Shown here: positions 1 through 9,308 of the stretch, one piece after another
Position numbering within the stretch: position 1 is the stretch's first letter
How the letters are laid out: the number at the start of each line of letters is the position of its first letter
Assembly: GCF_018294505.1 (NCBI RefSeq)
Contig: NC_057801.1
Location: 433,974,741-434,038,740, forward strand
DNA: 64,000 bases
Reading direction: 5' to 3'
From: Triticum aestivum
Lineage: Eukaryota; Streptophyta; Magnoliopsida; Poales; Poaceae
Made by a program: the position numbers and the translations under genes
Notes under the pieces: model-generated
The model's input: only the letters and a program-made list of their open reading frames with translations
What the model was told of the DNA's origin: nothing
The model's database searches: none

Positions 1-791
1 CAAAGTCTAGGAGGCCGTCTGTGTGGTATAGTAGCGGAGCCAATCTCTGAGGGTGCAGATACACATGGGAAGGGACATAGTTGGAAAAAATAGCTCCAGA
101 TGAGGGTTTTGGATAGGGATGGAGGTGTCGGAGTTCAACGTGACAGACGTCCAAACTCCTCAAATATTCCACCAGTTTAACTTCAATTTATAAGATCTCG
201 GGTGTCCGAATCCGTCAGAACAATTTTCATGGTCGTCGATGCATAGTCAGAATTATCTGAACCGTCAAGCCTAAACATTTGGGACCAATTTGATGATCCA
301 TGTTGGAGTTGCCCATACACCTTATCTTAGACTGTTGCGCCTGGTATCAAAAGATCAATTGCAAGCTTGGGCCTCAGACCGGCTTGCTCAACACGGATTA
401 CCACATCAATACACATGCCTTTTTGCGACCAAGAGGAAGAAACTATCGGTCATATTTTGTTGGCATGTGTGTTCGCAAGAACTATATGGCGAGCGTTTTG
501 CTTGGCCTTGGGTAAACAAGAATAGACACCAACGACACAAGATACTTTGAGGGGCTGGATCATCGAGAGAACAAGCGTGGTGCACAAACCAAAGGAACTA
601 CGGGCAATCTTCACCCTCGTACTTTGGGAGCTTTGGAACATAGGAACTCGATGGTTTTTGATGGTGCTTCTCCGTCGGTAGAGGTGGTGGTCACGAGAAT
701 AGTGGCCGAAGGCAGAGCTTGGCGGCAGGCGCACTTGTTAAAAGGTGAACTTGAAAACCTTTTTGAGATGTTGTAGGGCTGGACGGTCGTG
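1..791 (+). mobile_element. 3'-terminal fragment of a LINE (non-LTR retrotransposon)
   Basis: The plus strand carries the degenerate C-terminal part of a LINE ORF2 (see 290-780), so this is the 3' end of a plant L1-type non-LTR element running off the left edge. Bases 1-289 show no readable frame; they are probably decayed ORF2 linker sequence. The fragment is followed by a separate retroposon insertion at 792-1710, and its own 3' UTR may continue at 1711-1757. The family is not identified. Confidence 0.6.
290..780 (+). pseudogene. LINE ORF2 C-terminus, zf-RVT region (broken)
   Basis: Conceptual translation in shifting frames gives the zinc-binding reverse-transcriptase-associated region (zf-RVT) of plant LINEs. 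A segment resembling 'WASDRLAQHGLPH' is followed by a Cys-containing 'TCLF', a decayed acidic stretch and an 'LLACVFA'-like stretch. Downstream, near 620-720, comes the usual 'LWELWKHRN' and 'VFDGASPS' tail. In the intact family this tail ends the protein that nicks DNA and copies LINE RNA. At least two frameshifts and several stops make the copy dead. Assignment to the family is firm; the exact borders are not. Confidence 0.65.
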
Positions 792-805
792 TGAGTGATT
801 CATTC
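792..805. repeat. Target site duplication of the 806-1696 retroposon (left copy)
   Basis: TGAGTGATTCATTC occurs here and again at 1697-1710, a perfect 14-bp match. It flanks a unit that carries a T-run (poly-A on the minus strand) at one end. This is the signature of target-primed reverse transcription. Confidence 0.8.
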
Positions 806-1696
806 TTTTTTTTGCATGGTAATGCATGTCTCATTCATATAAAATAAAGATCAAGTTACAAGGTACGTAAGCACCGACCATACATGACTAAAAAGATAGG
901 AAAATCCTATGCAAAATACCAGCGTCTGTCCCTTTCCTTCGAAACCACCGAAGCAGCCACCAAAGGGTAAAAAGACAGATTACCTCTTCACCAAACTCGA
1001 CATGGCTCCATCGCTGATCAGCAGCTTTACGGACCTCTGAAGTAGTTTGCCAGAAGAAAAACCATAGCTGTTGAAAGAATCAGATCGGGGCAACATGTCC
1101 CCGAACTCGCCATCGAACTTCAGAACTGACACTCCCACATGACGACGACGTCAGAGAAGGAAACTAGAACTGTCAGCCTTCGACCACAGACCCAGCACAA
1201 GATACTCCATCTTCTAGCTGTCACTTGCGTAGACAACCGCTTGCGTGTACTCCTAAACGACAAAACCTCCCTGCTCCACCATGACGTCGGAGACAACGCC
1301 ATAGCAACGGGGACAGAGTAGAAGGAGAACCACACCTGATGGAGTCGCCGCCGCCGCCTCGCCAACACTATCCACGAACCCTAACGCTGCCAATCTGAGA
1401 GATCGGCAGAGACACGATGCCATCAACTCCGAGACGCCGCCATGAAGGGCGCCGCCGGTGTGGGAGTGGAGTTGAGGAAACTTTATTCATCCGGGCGCCG
1501 CTTCCACCACCCCAACGACTCACCACGACCTACAAATCCAAAACCTACCTACATACCGGAGGAACAGGGCCCCCCTCCCTCTTGCCGCTGGAGTAGCAGC
1601 CAAAGGGAGAGGGGGCCAGTGCCCCGGACAGTGGAGATCGTGCCTCCCTAGTTGCATGGTGGCGGCGGCGGCTAGGGTAGGAAAACATAGGGAATC
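806..1696 (-). mobile_element. Short non-LTR retroposon, no recognised coding domain
   Basis: An 891-bp insert lies between perfect 14-bp direct repeats. Eight Ts at 806-813 are the poly-A tail of a minus-strand transcript, so the 5' end is at 1696 and the 3' end at 806. The 5' part (1330-1690) is GC-rich with CCG/GCC runs, like a plant 5' UTR. A short ATG frame at 1520-1654 (minus strand) encodes an Arg/Pro-rich peptide that I do not recognise. There is no reverse transcriptase. It may be a 5'-truncated or non-autonomous LINE, or a processed copy of a cellular transcript. The boundaries are well supported; the identity is open. Confidence 0.7.
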
Positions 1697-1710
1697 TGAG
1701 TGATTCATTC
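1697..1710. repeat. Target site duplication of the 806-1696 retroposon (right copy)
   Basis: Second copy of TGAGTGATTCATTC, identical to 792-805. It marks the 5' edge of the inserted unit. Confidence 0.8.
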
Positions 1711-1830
1711 ATGTAAACCGCTAGATTAGCGGGTTGTTATCAATGATGTAGTTTGCATTTTTTTTTGAGCTGGAACACTATGCATTCCATTAGCTAGTGG
1801 GCTCGACTAAATCATCGGCCACAGCACCCA

Positions 1831-3079
1831 TTACATCAGGGGGAGGTTCGTGAGCCACACATGGTCACTACCAATGCCCATTCTTACACCACGACCAGCC
1901 AACAGATGGGCTGGCTTATTACACGAGCAACACTCAAACAAGATCTTATACTCAATGAAGCCCATCTGCAACAAATACTTCGACTCGCGGAAGAGGCACC
2001 CGAGTTGGCTTCGATCAGACAAGTTGGCTTCCATCGCTTGCTTCAGAGGGAGACAATCCATCATGAACATTACACGCCCCATACCAAAACTTTCTACCAA
2101 GTTTATGGCTTTCATGAGGGCCAAAGCTTCAGCATGTGTGGCTGTAGAGAGGTTAGCGGGGGGTCCCGCTGCAGCAAACAGGACATCCCCAGACATGTCC
2201 CTAGCGATGCAGCCCCAACCTCCCTGTCTGTTTGTGGCAAGAAAAGAGGCATCCAGGTTGATCATAATCCAGTCCTGAGGTGGCGGTTTCCATCTGCCTT
2301 GGTCAAGCGACGGCGCCTTGGGTGGACTTGCATGGAACTCGTTCCATTACGCAGTAGTGATCATCATTTGGCTGGCAAACATCTCCGCAGGGGTCCTCCG
2401 TTCACCGTGTCTAAAACTGTTCCATTCACTCCACCATTTCCACAACAGGCAGATACTTATGAGCTTCGTCATGTTTGGCAGGGCAAAAACCTTCTCGAGT
2501 ACTTCTAAAGGTGAAGAAGCTCCCAGTAGTTCCTGTCTGACATTGTCGAGACCAGCCACCCTCCAAACTTGCTTGACCCATTTGCATTTGAAGAAAAAAT
2601 GGCCTCCGTCTTCAAACAGCCGCCCACAAACCAAACAGCGTGTATCTAGTTCAATTCCTCACTTCGCGATGTTCATGTGGAGGGGGTGTCTATTGTGCCC
2701 GAAAAGCCAAAGGAAGTGGTGGACCTTTCCCGGGCAGCTGATTTTCCAAACGGATCTCCATACAGGATTGCGCCAACCTTCTTTTGATGATCCTTCACCC
2801 TGCTGCACCTGGGTCTCCTCATTCACCATTCTTACATGCACTCTGTAGGCTGATTTGACAGAGAAAAGGCCCTTCGCATCAAAGTGCCAAGCAATAAAGT
2901 CTTCGTGCTGATCAAAGACTGGTATGGATAGGATAGATTTTGCATCCTCATGGTTGAAAGTCTATCGCGCAAGCGCCTCATCCCAGGAATTCAGCGACGG
3001 GTCGATCAACTCGCATACCTTGGTGAGTATATTTTGCCCTTGCCCGGTGCTTGAATATCTCAATAGATCGCGAGGGAGC
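1831..3079 (-). pseudogene. L1 ORF2 C-terminal part: zf-RVT and RNase H (RVT_3-like)
   Basis: This is the downstream part of LINE ORF2. From 3079 leftward come the linker, then 'WKISCPGKVHHFLW' (about 2680-2760), then the zf-RVT Cys cluster near 2580-2640 ('CLVCGRLFEDGG'-like, with a break at the first Cys). It ends with a complete-looking plant RNase H domain at 1831-2265, which starts 'NLDASF' and includes 'AEALALMKA'. RNase H would remove the RNA strand during first-strand synthesis. A stop and frame change near 2640-2660 and another near 2270-2350 split the reading frame. It ends at 1831, followed by a 65-bp 3' UTR and the poly-A. Confidence 0.85.
3075..3079. repeat. TSD of G1, left copy (GGAGC)
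   Basis: GGAGC directly precedes the LTR start TGTCGTGG and recurs at 16103-16107 right after the other LTR. Five bases is the usual Gypsy duplication length. Confidence 0.85.
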
Positions 3080-3625
3080 TGTCGTGGTTCTAAGTCTGAC
3101 AGTAGTGTAGGGGGGTACTAAGGGAGAGGCAAGATTGTAGCAATGGAGTAGTTGTACACGCAAGAGTTTTACGAGTTCAGGCCCTTCTCGGAGGAAGTAA
3201 CAACCCTACATCTCGGAGGCCGTAGGCGGTCGACTGGATTATATGTGTGTGAGTTACAGGGGTGCGAACCCTTTACACTGAGGAGGGGGTGGCTTATATA
3301 GAGTTCGCCAGACCCCTCCAGCCCTCAGTTATGCAAGGTTTAAAGTACATTAAGACCGGGGGTTACTGGTAACGCCCACATAAAGTGCTACGAAGACCAT
3401 AAAGGCTACTTAATGATAGACCGTTGCATGTAGAGTGACTTTAGATCTCCTGGCCGTCGAGTGGTTAGCTTCATGGTCGAGTGGTTATCTTCATGGTCGA
3501 GTGTCCTAGAGTCTGTCGAGTGGATCACCTCTAGGTCGACTGACAGGTAGTTTCTTCTAGAGATGTCCTTGGGTAGGGTAGTTTAGACAGGTCCATGACC
3601 CTACCCTAGGTACATAGCTTCATCA
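3080..3625 (-). repeat. G1 3' LTR
   Basis: This 546-bp LTR begins TGTCGTGG and ends CATCA on the plus strand. It matches 15558-16102 apart from roughly 20 differences. A TATA box for the minus strand (TATATAAG) lies at 3293-3300. Short repeats of the type 'TGGTCGAGTGGTTA' occur at about 3455-3500. Confidence 0.92.
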
Positions 3626-3642
3626 TTAGCCCCCGAATGGAT
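3626..3642 (-). other. G1 polypurine tract
   Basis: Next to the inner edge of the 3' LTR the minus strand reads TTCGGGGGCTAA, a purine-rich tract in the position where plus-strand DNA synthesis is primed. Confidence 0.7.
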
Positions 3643-4046
3643 CGGGGTTTGAGTGGGGAAGGAGTTGAGAATTTTTCCGACCCATTTCTTGTGCTATGAG
3701 CATGTCTTGTCTTGGATCAATGAACTTTTAGGTGACGGCACCAACTTCTTTTTTAGTCACCTTGATCCATTCTTTGTATCTGTCGAGTGAAGTTTTCGCT
3801 TGTAGAGCTCTGAGTGACAGAGCGGAGGAGATCTTCTGTCTGACGAGTTGTTCTGCAACTCACGGATTTTGCGGGATTCGAATTTTGGGAAGCGTGCGGG
3901 ACGGGGCGAGGCCGCAGCAATCGGACGGGATAAGGCAGGGACGCCTCGATCTCTGCGCCACCTTTTTTGCCACGTATCGTGTGCGTGACTGTTGTGGGAT
4001 TTGACAGGATCGTTCGGGCCTACATGTCAGCCACTCGGAAGCAGCC

Positions 4047-4056
4047 TTATATAAAG
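4047..4056 (+). promoter_or_regulatory. TATA box of the G1 antisense gene
   Basis: TTATATAAAG lies 119 bp before the antisense ATG at 4166. Element C has CATATAAGG 122 bp before its homologous ATG, and element B has a weaker TTGATAAAG 112 bp before. The conserved spacing supports a real promoter for the antisense transcript, separate from the LTR promoter. Confidence 0.6.
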
Positions 4057-4165
4057 CGCCGGACGGGGGTTTTTCAACAGTGCGCCCTCATTCCTCCCTC
4101 TTCTCCAGATTTCTCCGCCGCGTTTGCTTCTGCCTCAGTGCCACTGCTCCGTGCGTGCTTCGCCG

Positions 4166-7100
4166 ATGACGATGGTGAAGGAGAAGACGGCAGCCCTGGA
4201 GCGAGCGAAGAAAGCGACGGTGAAGGCGAAGGGGAGGGGAACCAGTCGGAGTGGCTCTTCATCGAGGACCGGCCTGCCGCCGGGCTAGATCCAGGGCGAC
4301 TAGATCCGCTCGACAATTAGTCAGGCGGATCTCGACGACCTGGCGGATGGAGGGCTGATCCCCCATGGATCGGCGCGGCTCCCGGGGAGGGAGTCAGAGC
4401 CGCAGCCTCAGGAGGGTGAGTGCGTTCTTCTGGCCACCCACGTCGACCGTGGGTTCTCTTTGCCGCCCCACCCTTTCTTCCGGGGGTTTCTGAATTTCTT
4501 CGGGGCACAACTCCACCACTTCACGCCTAACACCATAGTGTATCTCCCCGCTTACGTGTCTTTGTGCGAGTGTTTCTTGGGGTGTCGGCCTCACTGGGGC
4601 CTCTCTAAACACATCTTCACCTGTCGCTCCCAGACGGTGAAGAAGGCAAATCCGAGTGATGAGAGGACACATGTGATCCAGATGTGTGGTGGCGTTGGGA
4701 TTCAGTTGAGAGGGAAAAGTTCTTTTTCGACCATGGTTTTGCCCGACTCCGTCCGTGGGTGGCAGTCGACTTCGTTTTACTGCAAGGACCAGCCGACGCC
4801 AGGGCAGTCGACTGGGCTCCCTCCCTTTTCCATGGAGCGATTGAGGAAGCCCTCCTCTTTGAAGGTGGTCCCGGAGGAGAAGGCGCAGGTGAGGGTGCTG
4901 GTCGAGCGTGTCGTGCAGCTCATCCGCGATGGGGTGACTGGTATGGACCTCCTGGAGGTCTACCTTCGGCGGCGCATTCAGCCGCTCCAATTTCGACATC
5001 ATCCTATGTGGATGTATTCTGGAACTGAGGACACCACTCGGATTCACCCGGAGGAGATCGATGGCGCCACGCTGGAGCGGTGGATGTGAAGCATTACGGG
5101 GAACAAGGACAACCCTCGAGGAGCCAGGAGGGTCATTCCACTCGACCAATCGTATGAAGTTGACAAGGTCCAATACTTCACTTCCGACTGTGATTCTGCT
5201 TTTTCCATTATGTCTGCTTGAAATCAACCGACTGACTTTTGTCTTCTTTGTTGTCTTCTAGGCCACGACTGAGATGTACTCGATGCCCAATGGGGTGCAG
5301 GAACAAGCCGAGGAGGGAGAGGCGAGTGGTGGTGAAAGTGAGGAGGAGGAGTGGCAGTCTGACGGCGAGGGGGAAGAGGTTGAAGACGGCTCCAGCGAGG
5401 AGGAGGAGGAAATGAAAGTCGATCCTCCTCGCACGGAAAGGCGATCCAAGCTCGCCACGACCCCGCGCGGGAGCGCGGCAAAGCGGTTGCGCCCATTGCA
5501 CTGTCGACAAAGCGCCCTCGGGCAGCCTCTCCGACGCCGACTAAAAAAGCGTCGAAGCATCCGCGGGCGGAGTCATCCAAGCCGCCGAAGGCCTTGCCCA
5601 AGATGAAAATGGCCATTCCCACCATCTCCGGGTAACAGCAGGATTTGTGTTTCCTTGTTCAGCTCGAGTGAACTTCCGGTCGACTCATCGACTAACCGAC
5701 TGATTTCTGAAATCTGCAGCGTTGCTACCTCCGAGACCTCCGCCAAGGACGGCGACCAAGAAATTGAAGACACTGTCACCTCCAACCCTAGTACGTTCTC
5801 TTGTAGTTTTCGCTTTTGGTCAATTGGATCTTCGTTTCCAACTTTGGATTTATCTTGCAGCTCCTCATCACGTCATTGATCTCCCAGATGATGATGACGA
5901 GGTGCCCCTAAGGGCGAGGAAGAGCAGAAAGGACCCGGCTGGCAGGCCTACTTGGACTGCGTCAGCACCTGAGGTACTGGTTCAAGAAGGTGGCGACATC
6001 GCTCAGCATTCTGTGACCTTCGCTGTGCCGCTGACGAGTGCCCGGCCTTCGTCGTCGACTGCTGAACCGCCCTCCCTTTTCGCCACACACCACATCCCAG
6101 AGGACCAGGCGGGCGCTGCTAAGGAGGCTATACGCTAGGCGGGGATTATGATGGAGCAGGTGAAGGCGATCCGGGAAGCCAGCCAAGCGGCTTATGATGC
6201 AAGCTCAGCCCTTCAGAGCAATTTCCAGGTTAGTTGGCAACCGCCTATTCTGTTAGGATATGTTATCTGAAGATTTTATTTCCAAAAATCTTTGTGTCTG
6301 TACACCCGCTGGGTGTGTCGATTGGGTTTTTAGATTGGTGGGGGCACGCTGAGTGCACCCATTGGGTGTAGTCCCCGAGACTATGGTGGACTGCTGGCAG
6401 TCGACTGTAGTCTGAAGAACTCTTTTTTTTGTAGACTATGATGAGACCATAATCTCTTTGTTCCTTTCGGTCGACTGATCGGATCGAGTCGGTAGAACTA
6501 GTGGGGGCACGCTGAGTGCACCCACTGGGTGTAGTCCCCGAGACTACTGTTGAATATTTTGATTCGAATGTAGTCTTAGAAACGTTACTGTTTTTCTCTT
6601 AGTCACTCGGAAGTAACCTCTCTTTGATGTCTGTCGACTGACTCTTTTGCAGAAATCTTGCGAGCTCGTGGCCCGTTATACTGAGTTGGAAAAGAAACAT
6701 ATCCAGCTCGACCTTGACTTGAAACTTGTTCAGGAGAACTTTCAGAAGGCGAAGGACGAGGAAACATGTACGATTGGTGAGAACTTGATGATTGTTTTTA
6801 TCTTTCTTCCCATTATTGATTCTGACCTCCTTGTCATTTTGCAGAGAAAACGAAGGTGGCTCTGAACAAGAAGGATCAAGAACTTGCTGAGGCGCAGAAG
6901 GCTGCATTGGATAAAATGAAGCTTGCGAAGAGAAGCTAGATTCAGTCGGCAAACTCGAAGAAGAGAACGTCAACCTGAAAGCTACTCTCGACGCGGCCAA
7001 CAAGGAAGTCAACCATCTGAAGAACGACAAGATTGCTCTGAGTGACAAGGCAAGTGAACTGGTGGGGAAGAAGAATGATCTGGAAGCTTATCTGGGAGGG

Positions 7101-7694
7101 CTCGCCAAGAAGCTGTTCCTCATGCTTGAAGGTACCTTTTTCACTCGACTGACTTGTCACCGTTGATTCGTCGCGGAACTGTTGGTTTATGTTTGACTTG
7201 TGTTTACAGAATTCTGCCAAAACTTTGAGGAAGAGACCAGTCGAGTGGAGACAGGCTTGGATCCCATCAACTCTCCAACGAAGGATGAAGCTGCCATGAA
7301 TGTGCTTCGACTGGAGTCCCACGTCGCTGGTGTGGTGGACTATCTGGCCCGACTGAAGGCAACAACATCGCGAATCAACACGACACTCTGGCCAGGGGAG
7401 ATGCTTCAGAACGATCTCGAGTCTTTGATGACTCGACTGAATGAAGTCCCAAGCCGAGTGCAAGAATGGAAGAAGTCTTCTGCCAGGTGCGGTGCTGATG
7501 TAGCTCTGTCTTTAGTCCGTGTTCACTGCAAAGATGCACGAGAGAAAAAGCTGGCGTCCCTCAAGGTGGCCAATACTAAGAAGCATGACTTCCGATCCTT
7601 CATGGAGACACTCATTGCTGGTGCCACTCGGATTGCTGATGGAATCGACCTGAATGAGTTTGTCGCGCCTTCCAGTCCTCCACCGGAGGAGTAA
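4166..7694 (+). pseudogene. G1 antisense extra ORF (Transposase_28-type), multi-exon, broken
   Basis: This gene lies opposite to gag-pol, between the 3' LTR and pol. It starts with a basic Lys/Arg/Ser stretch and continues with the Pfam Transposase_28 ('putative gypsy type transposon') region at 4320-5090, recognisable by 'HHFTPNTIVYLPAYVSLCE' and 'CRPHWGLSKH'. An acidic Glu/Ser-rich part follows (5262-5450), then coiled-coil parts (6650-7130) and a C-terminal exon (7209-7694). Gaps between these blocks look like introns: CTAG at 5258-5261 and a CAG-ended acceptor near 6652. Defects include TAG at 4286 and 4301, both in CTAG where CTGG (Trp) is expected, and TGA at 5086. The molecular role of the protein is unknown. 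Some of the DNA between 5450 and 6200 changes frame repeatedly. Confidence 0.75.
6338..6550. repeat. Duplicated intronic block in the G1 antisense gene
   Basis: A block containing GGGGGCACGCTGAGTGCACC and GTGTAGTCCCCGAGACTA occurs at 6338-6391 and again at 6501-6548, 162-163 bp apart, with one or two differences. It lies in what appears to be an intron of the antisense gene. Confidence 0.65.
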
Positions 7695-7958
7695 AAAACT
7701 TCTGTGCTTGATGCCTTAAATTTGCCTCAGAATGCCAAGTGGTTTTTGTAACCGATAAACTTTAACAGGCTCGATGCCTGAGCACTTCTGGATTCGTAGG
7801 ATGCTATCTGAACTTGGGTTTGCGGTTGAATATGTTTGCATTTGTCTTCGAACGAACATTGTTCTTCGCTTGGAATATATTTTTATGCTTGGGACGTGCT
7901 CTTGCAGGTTGGAGCACAGATTTCAGTCGACTTGCGTCCTCGCGGCCCAGGATGAAGC

Positions 7959-8102
7959 GCACATTGTATTTGTGCCGAAGCTCGAAGGAGAAGGTAGCAG
8001 TCGACCTGCACATCGCCGTCCTTGCAGAGAGCACGTTGTATTTGTGCCGAAGCCCGGAGGAGAAGGTAACAGTCGACCTGCACCTCGTCGTCCTTGCGTG
8101 TC
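7959..8102. repeat. Two 72-bp tandem copies upstream of the hairpin array
   Basis: Two copies starting GCACATTGTATTTGTGCCGA (7959) and GCACGTTGTATTTGTGCCGA (8031) lie directly before the 73-bp array. A third, diverged copy of the same unit interrupts that array at about 8562-8640. Confidence 0.75.
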
Positions 8103-8117
8103 GGAACAATTTTCGTA

Positions 8118-9195
8118 CTTAGGCGAGTGCTGGACTGCAGCTAAGCCTCCGAGTGTGAGGCAGACTCACCACTCGGTAGGATTTAAAACACTTAGGCGAG
8201 CACTGGGCTGCAGCTAAGCCTCCGAGTGAGAGGCAGATTCACCACTCGGTAGGATTTAAAACACTTAGGCGAGCACTGGGCTGCAACTAAGCCTCCGAGT
8301 GAGAGGCAGATTCTCTGCTCGGTAGGATTTTAAACACTTAGGCGAGCACTGGGCTGCAGCTAAGCCTCCGAGTGAGAGGCAGATTCATCACTTGGTAGGA
8401 TTTCAAATACTTAGGCGAGTACTGGACCGCGGCTAAGCCCCCGAGTGAGAGACAGACTCACTACTCGGTAGGATTTCAAATACTTAGGCGAGTACTGGAC
8501 CGCGGCTAAGCCCCCGAGTGGGAGATAGGCTCACCACTCGGTAGGATTTTTATTGTTTCTCATTGTGTTTGTGTCGTAACTCGAAGGATAGGGTAGCAGT
8601 CGACCTGCACCTTGTCGTCCTTGCGGATCGGAACGAATTTCACACTTAGGCGAGTACTGGACATCAGCTAAGCCCCCGAGTGGGAGGTTTGCTCTCCACT
8701 CGGTAGGATTTTTAAACACTTAGGTGAGTACTGGACTGCAGCTAAGCCCCCGAGTGGGAGGTTTGCTCTCCACTCGGTAGGATTTCAAACACTTAGACGA
8801 GTACTGGACTGCAGTTAAGCCCCTGAGTGGGAGGTTTGCTCTCCACTCGGTAGGATTTCTAACACTTAGGCGAGTACTGGACTGCAGCTAAGCCCCCAAG
8901 TGGGAGGTTTGCTCTCCACTCGGTAGGATTTCAAACACTTAGGCGAAACGGATTCGCAGCTAAGCCCCTGAGTGGGAGGTTTGCTCTCCACTCGGTAGGA
9001 TTTCAAACACTTAGGCGAAACGGATTTGCAGCTAAGCCCCCGAGTGGGAGGTTTGCTCTCCACTCGGTAGGATTTCAAACACTTAGGCGAAACGGATTCG
9101 CAGCTAAGTCTCCGAGTGAGAGGCTTGCTCGTCAGTCGGCAGGATTTTTTTTTACAACTTAGGCAAAACAGATTCGCAGCTAAGCCACCCACTGG
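8118..9195. repeat. 73-bp tandem array with hairpin units between converging genes of G1
   Basis: About 14 units start CTTAGGCGAG at 8118, 8191, 8264 and 8337, and so on to about 9160. The period is 73 bp, shortening to about 70 bp in the last units. Each unit has an inverted repeat, CCGAGTGG with CCACTCGG, around a short loop. A second small one pairs CTTAG with CTAAG. The loop has diverged between early and late units while the arms are mostly kept. The array fills the gap between the 3' end of the antisense gene (7694) and the 3' end of pol (9309). Confidence 0.88.
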
Positions 9196-9308
9196 GGGAT
9201 TTCTTACATAAGCAAAAGCGGCAACAATTAATGGGAAAATTATAACACTTTTGTCTTTGATAGATAAACTACAGGAGTACTTTTATTACATCTCATCCGA
9301 GTGAGTAC

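Noticed and set aside
1850..2508. Plus-strand ORFs of 142 and 215 codons
   Set aside because: They are antisense shadows of the L1 RNase H and zf-RVT regions on the minus strand and resemble nothing themselves.
5208..5625. Minus-strand ORFs of 100-133 codons rich in Ser, Pro and Arg
   Set aside because: Shadows of the Glu-rich exon of the G1 antisense gene; low-complexity codons opposite GAG runs.
8866..9192. Minus-strand ORF of 108 codons with a repeated peptide
   Set aside because: A by-product of the 73-bp tandem array, open because 73-bp units repeat without stops in that frame; no independent evidence for a protein.
8118..9195. CRISPR-like array
   Set aside because: Units are near-identical over their full 73 bp with no unique spacers, and the context is a plant retrotransposon.
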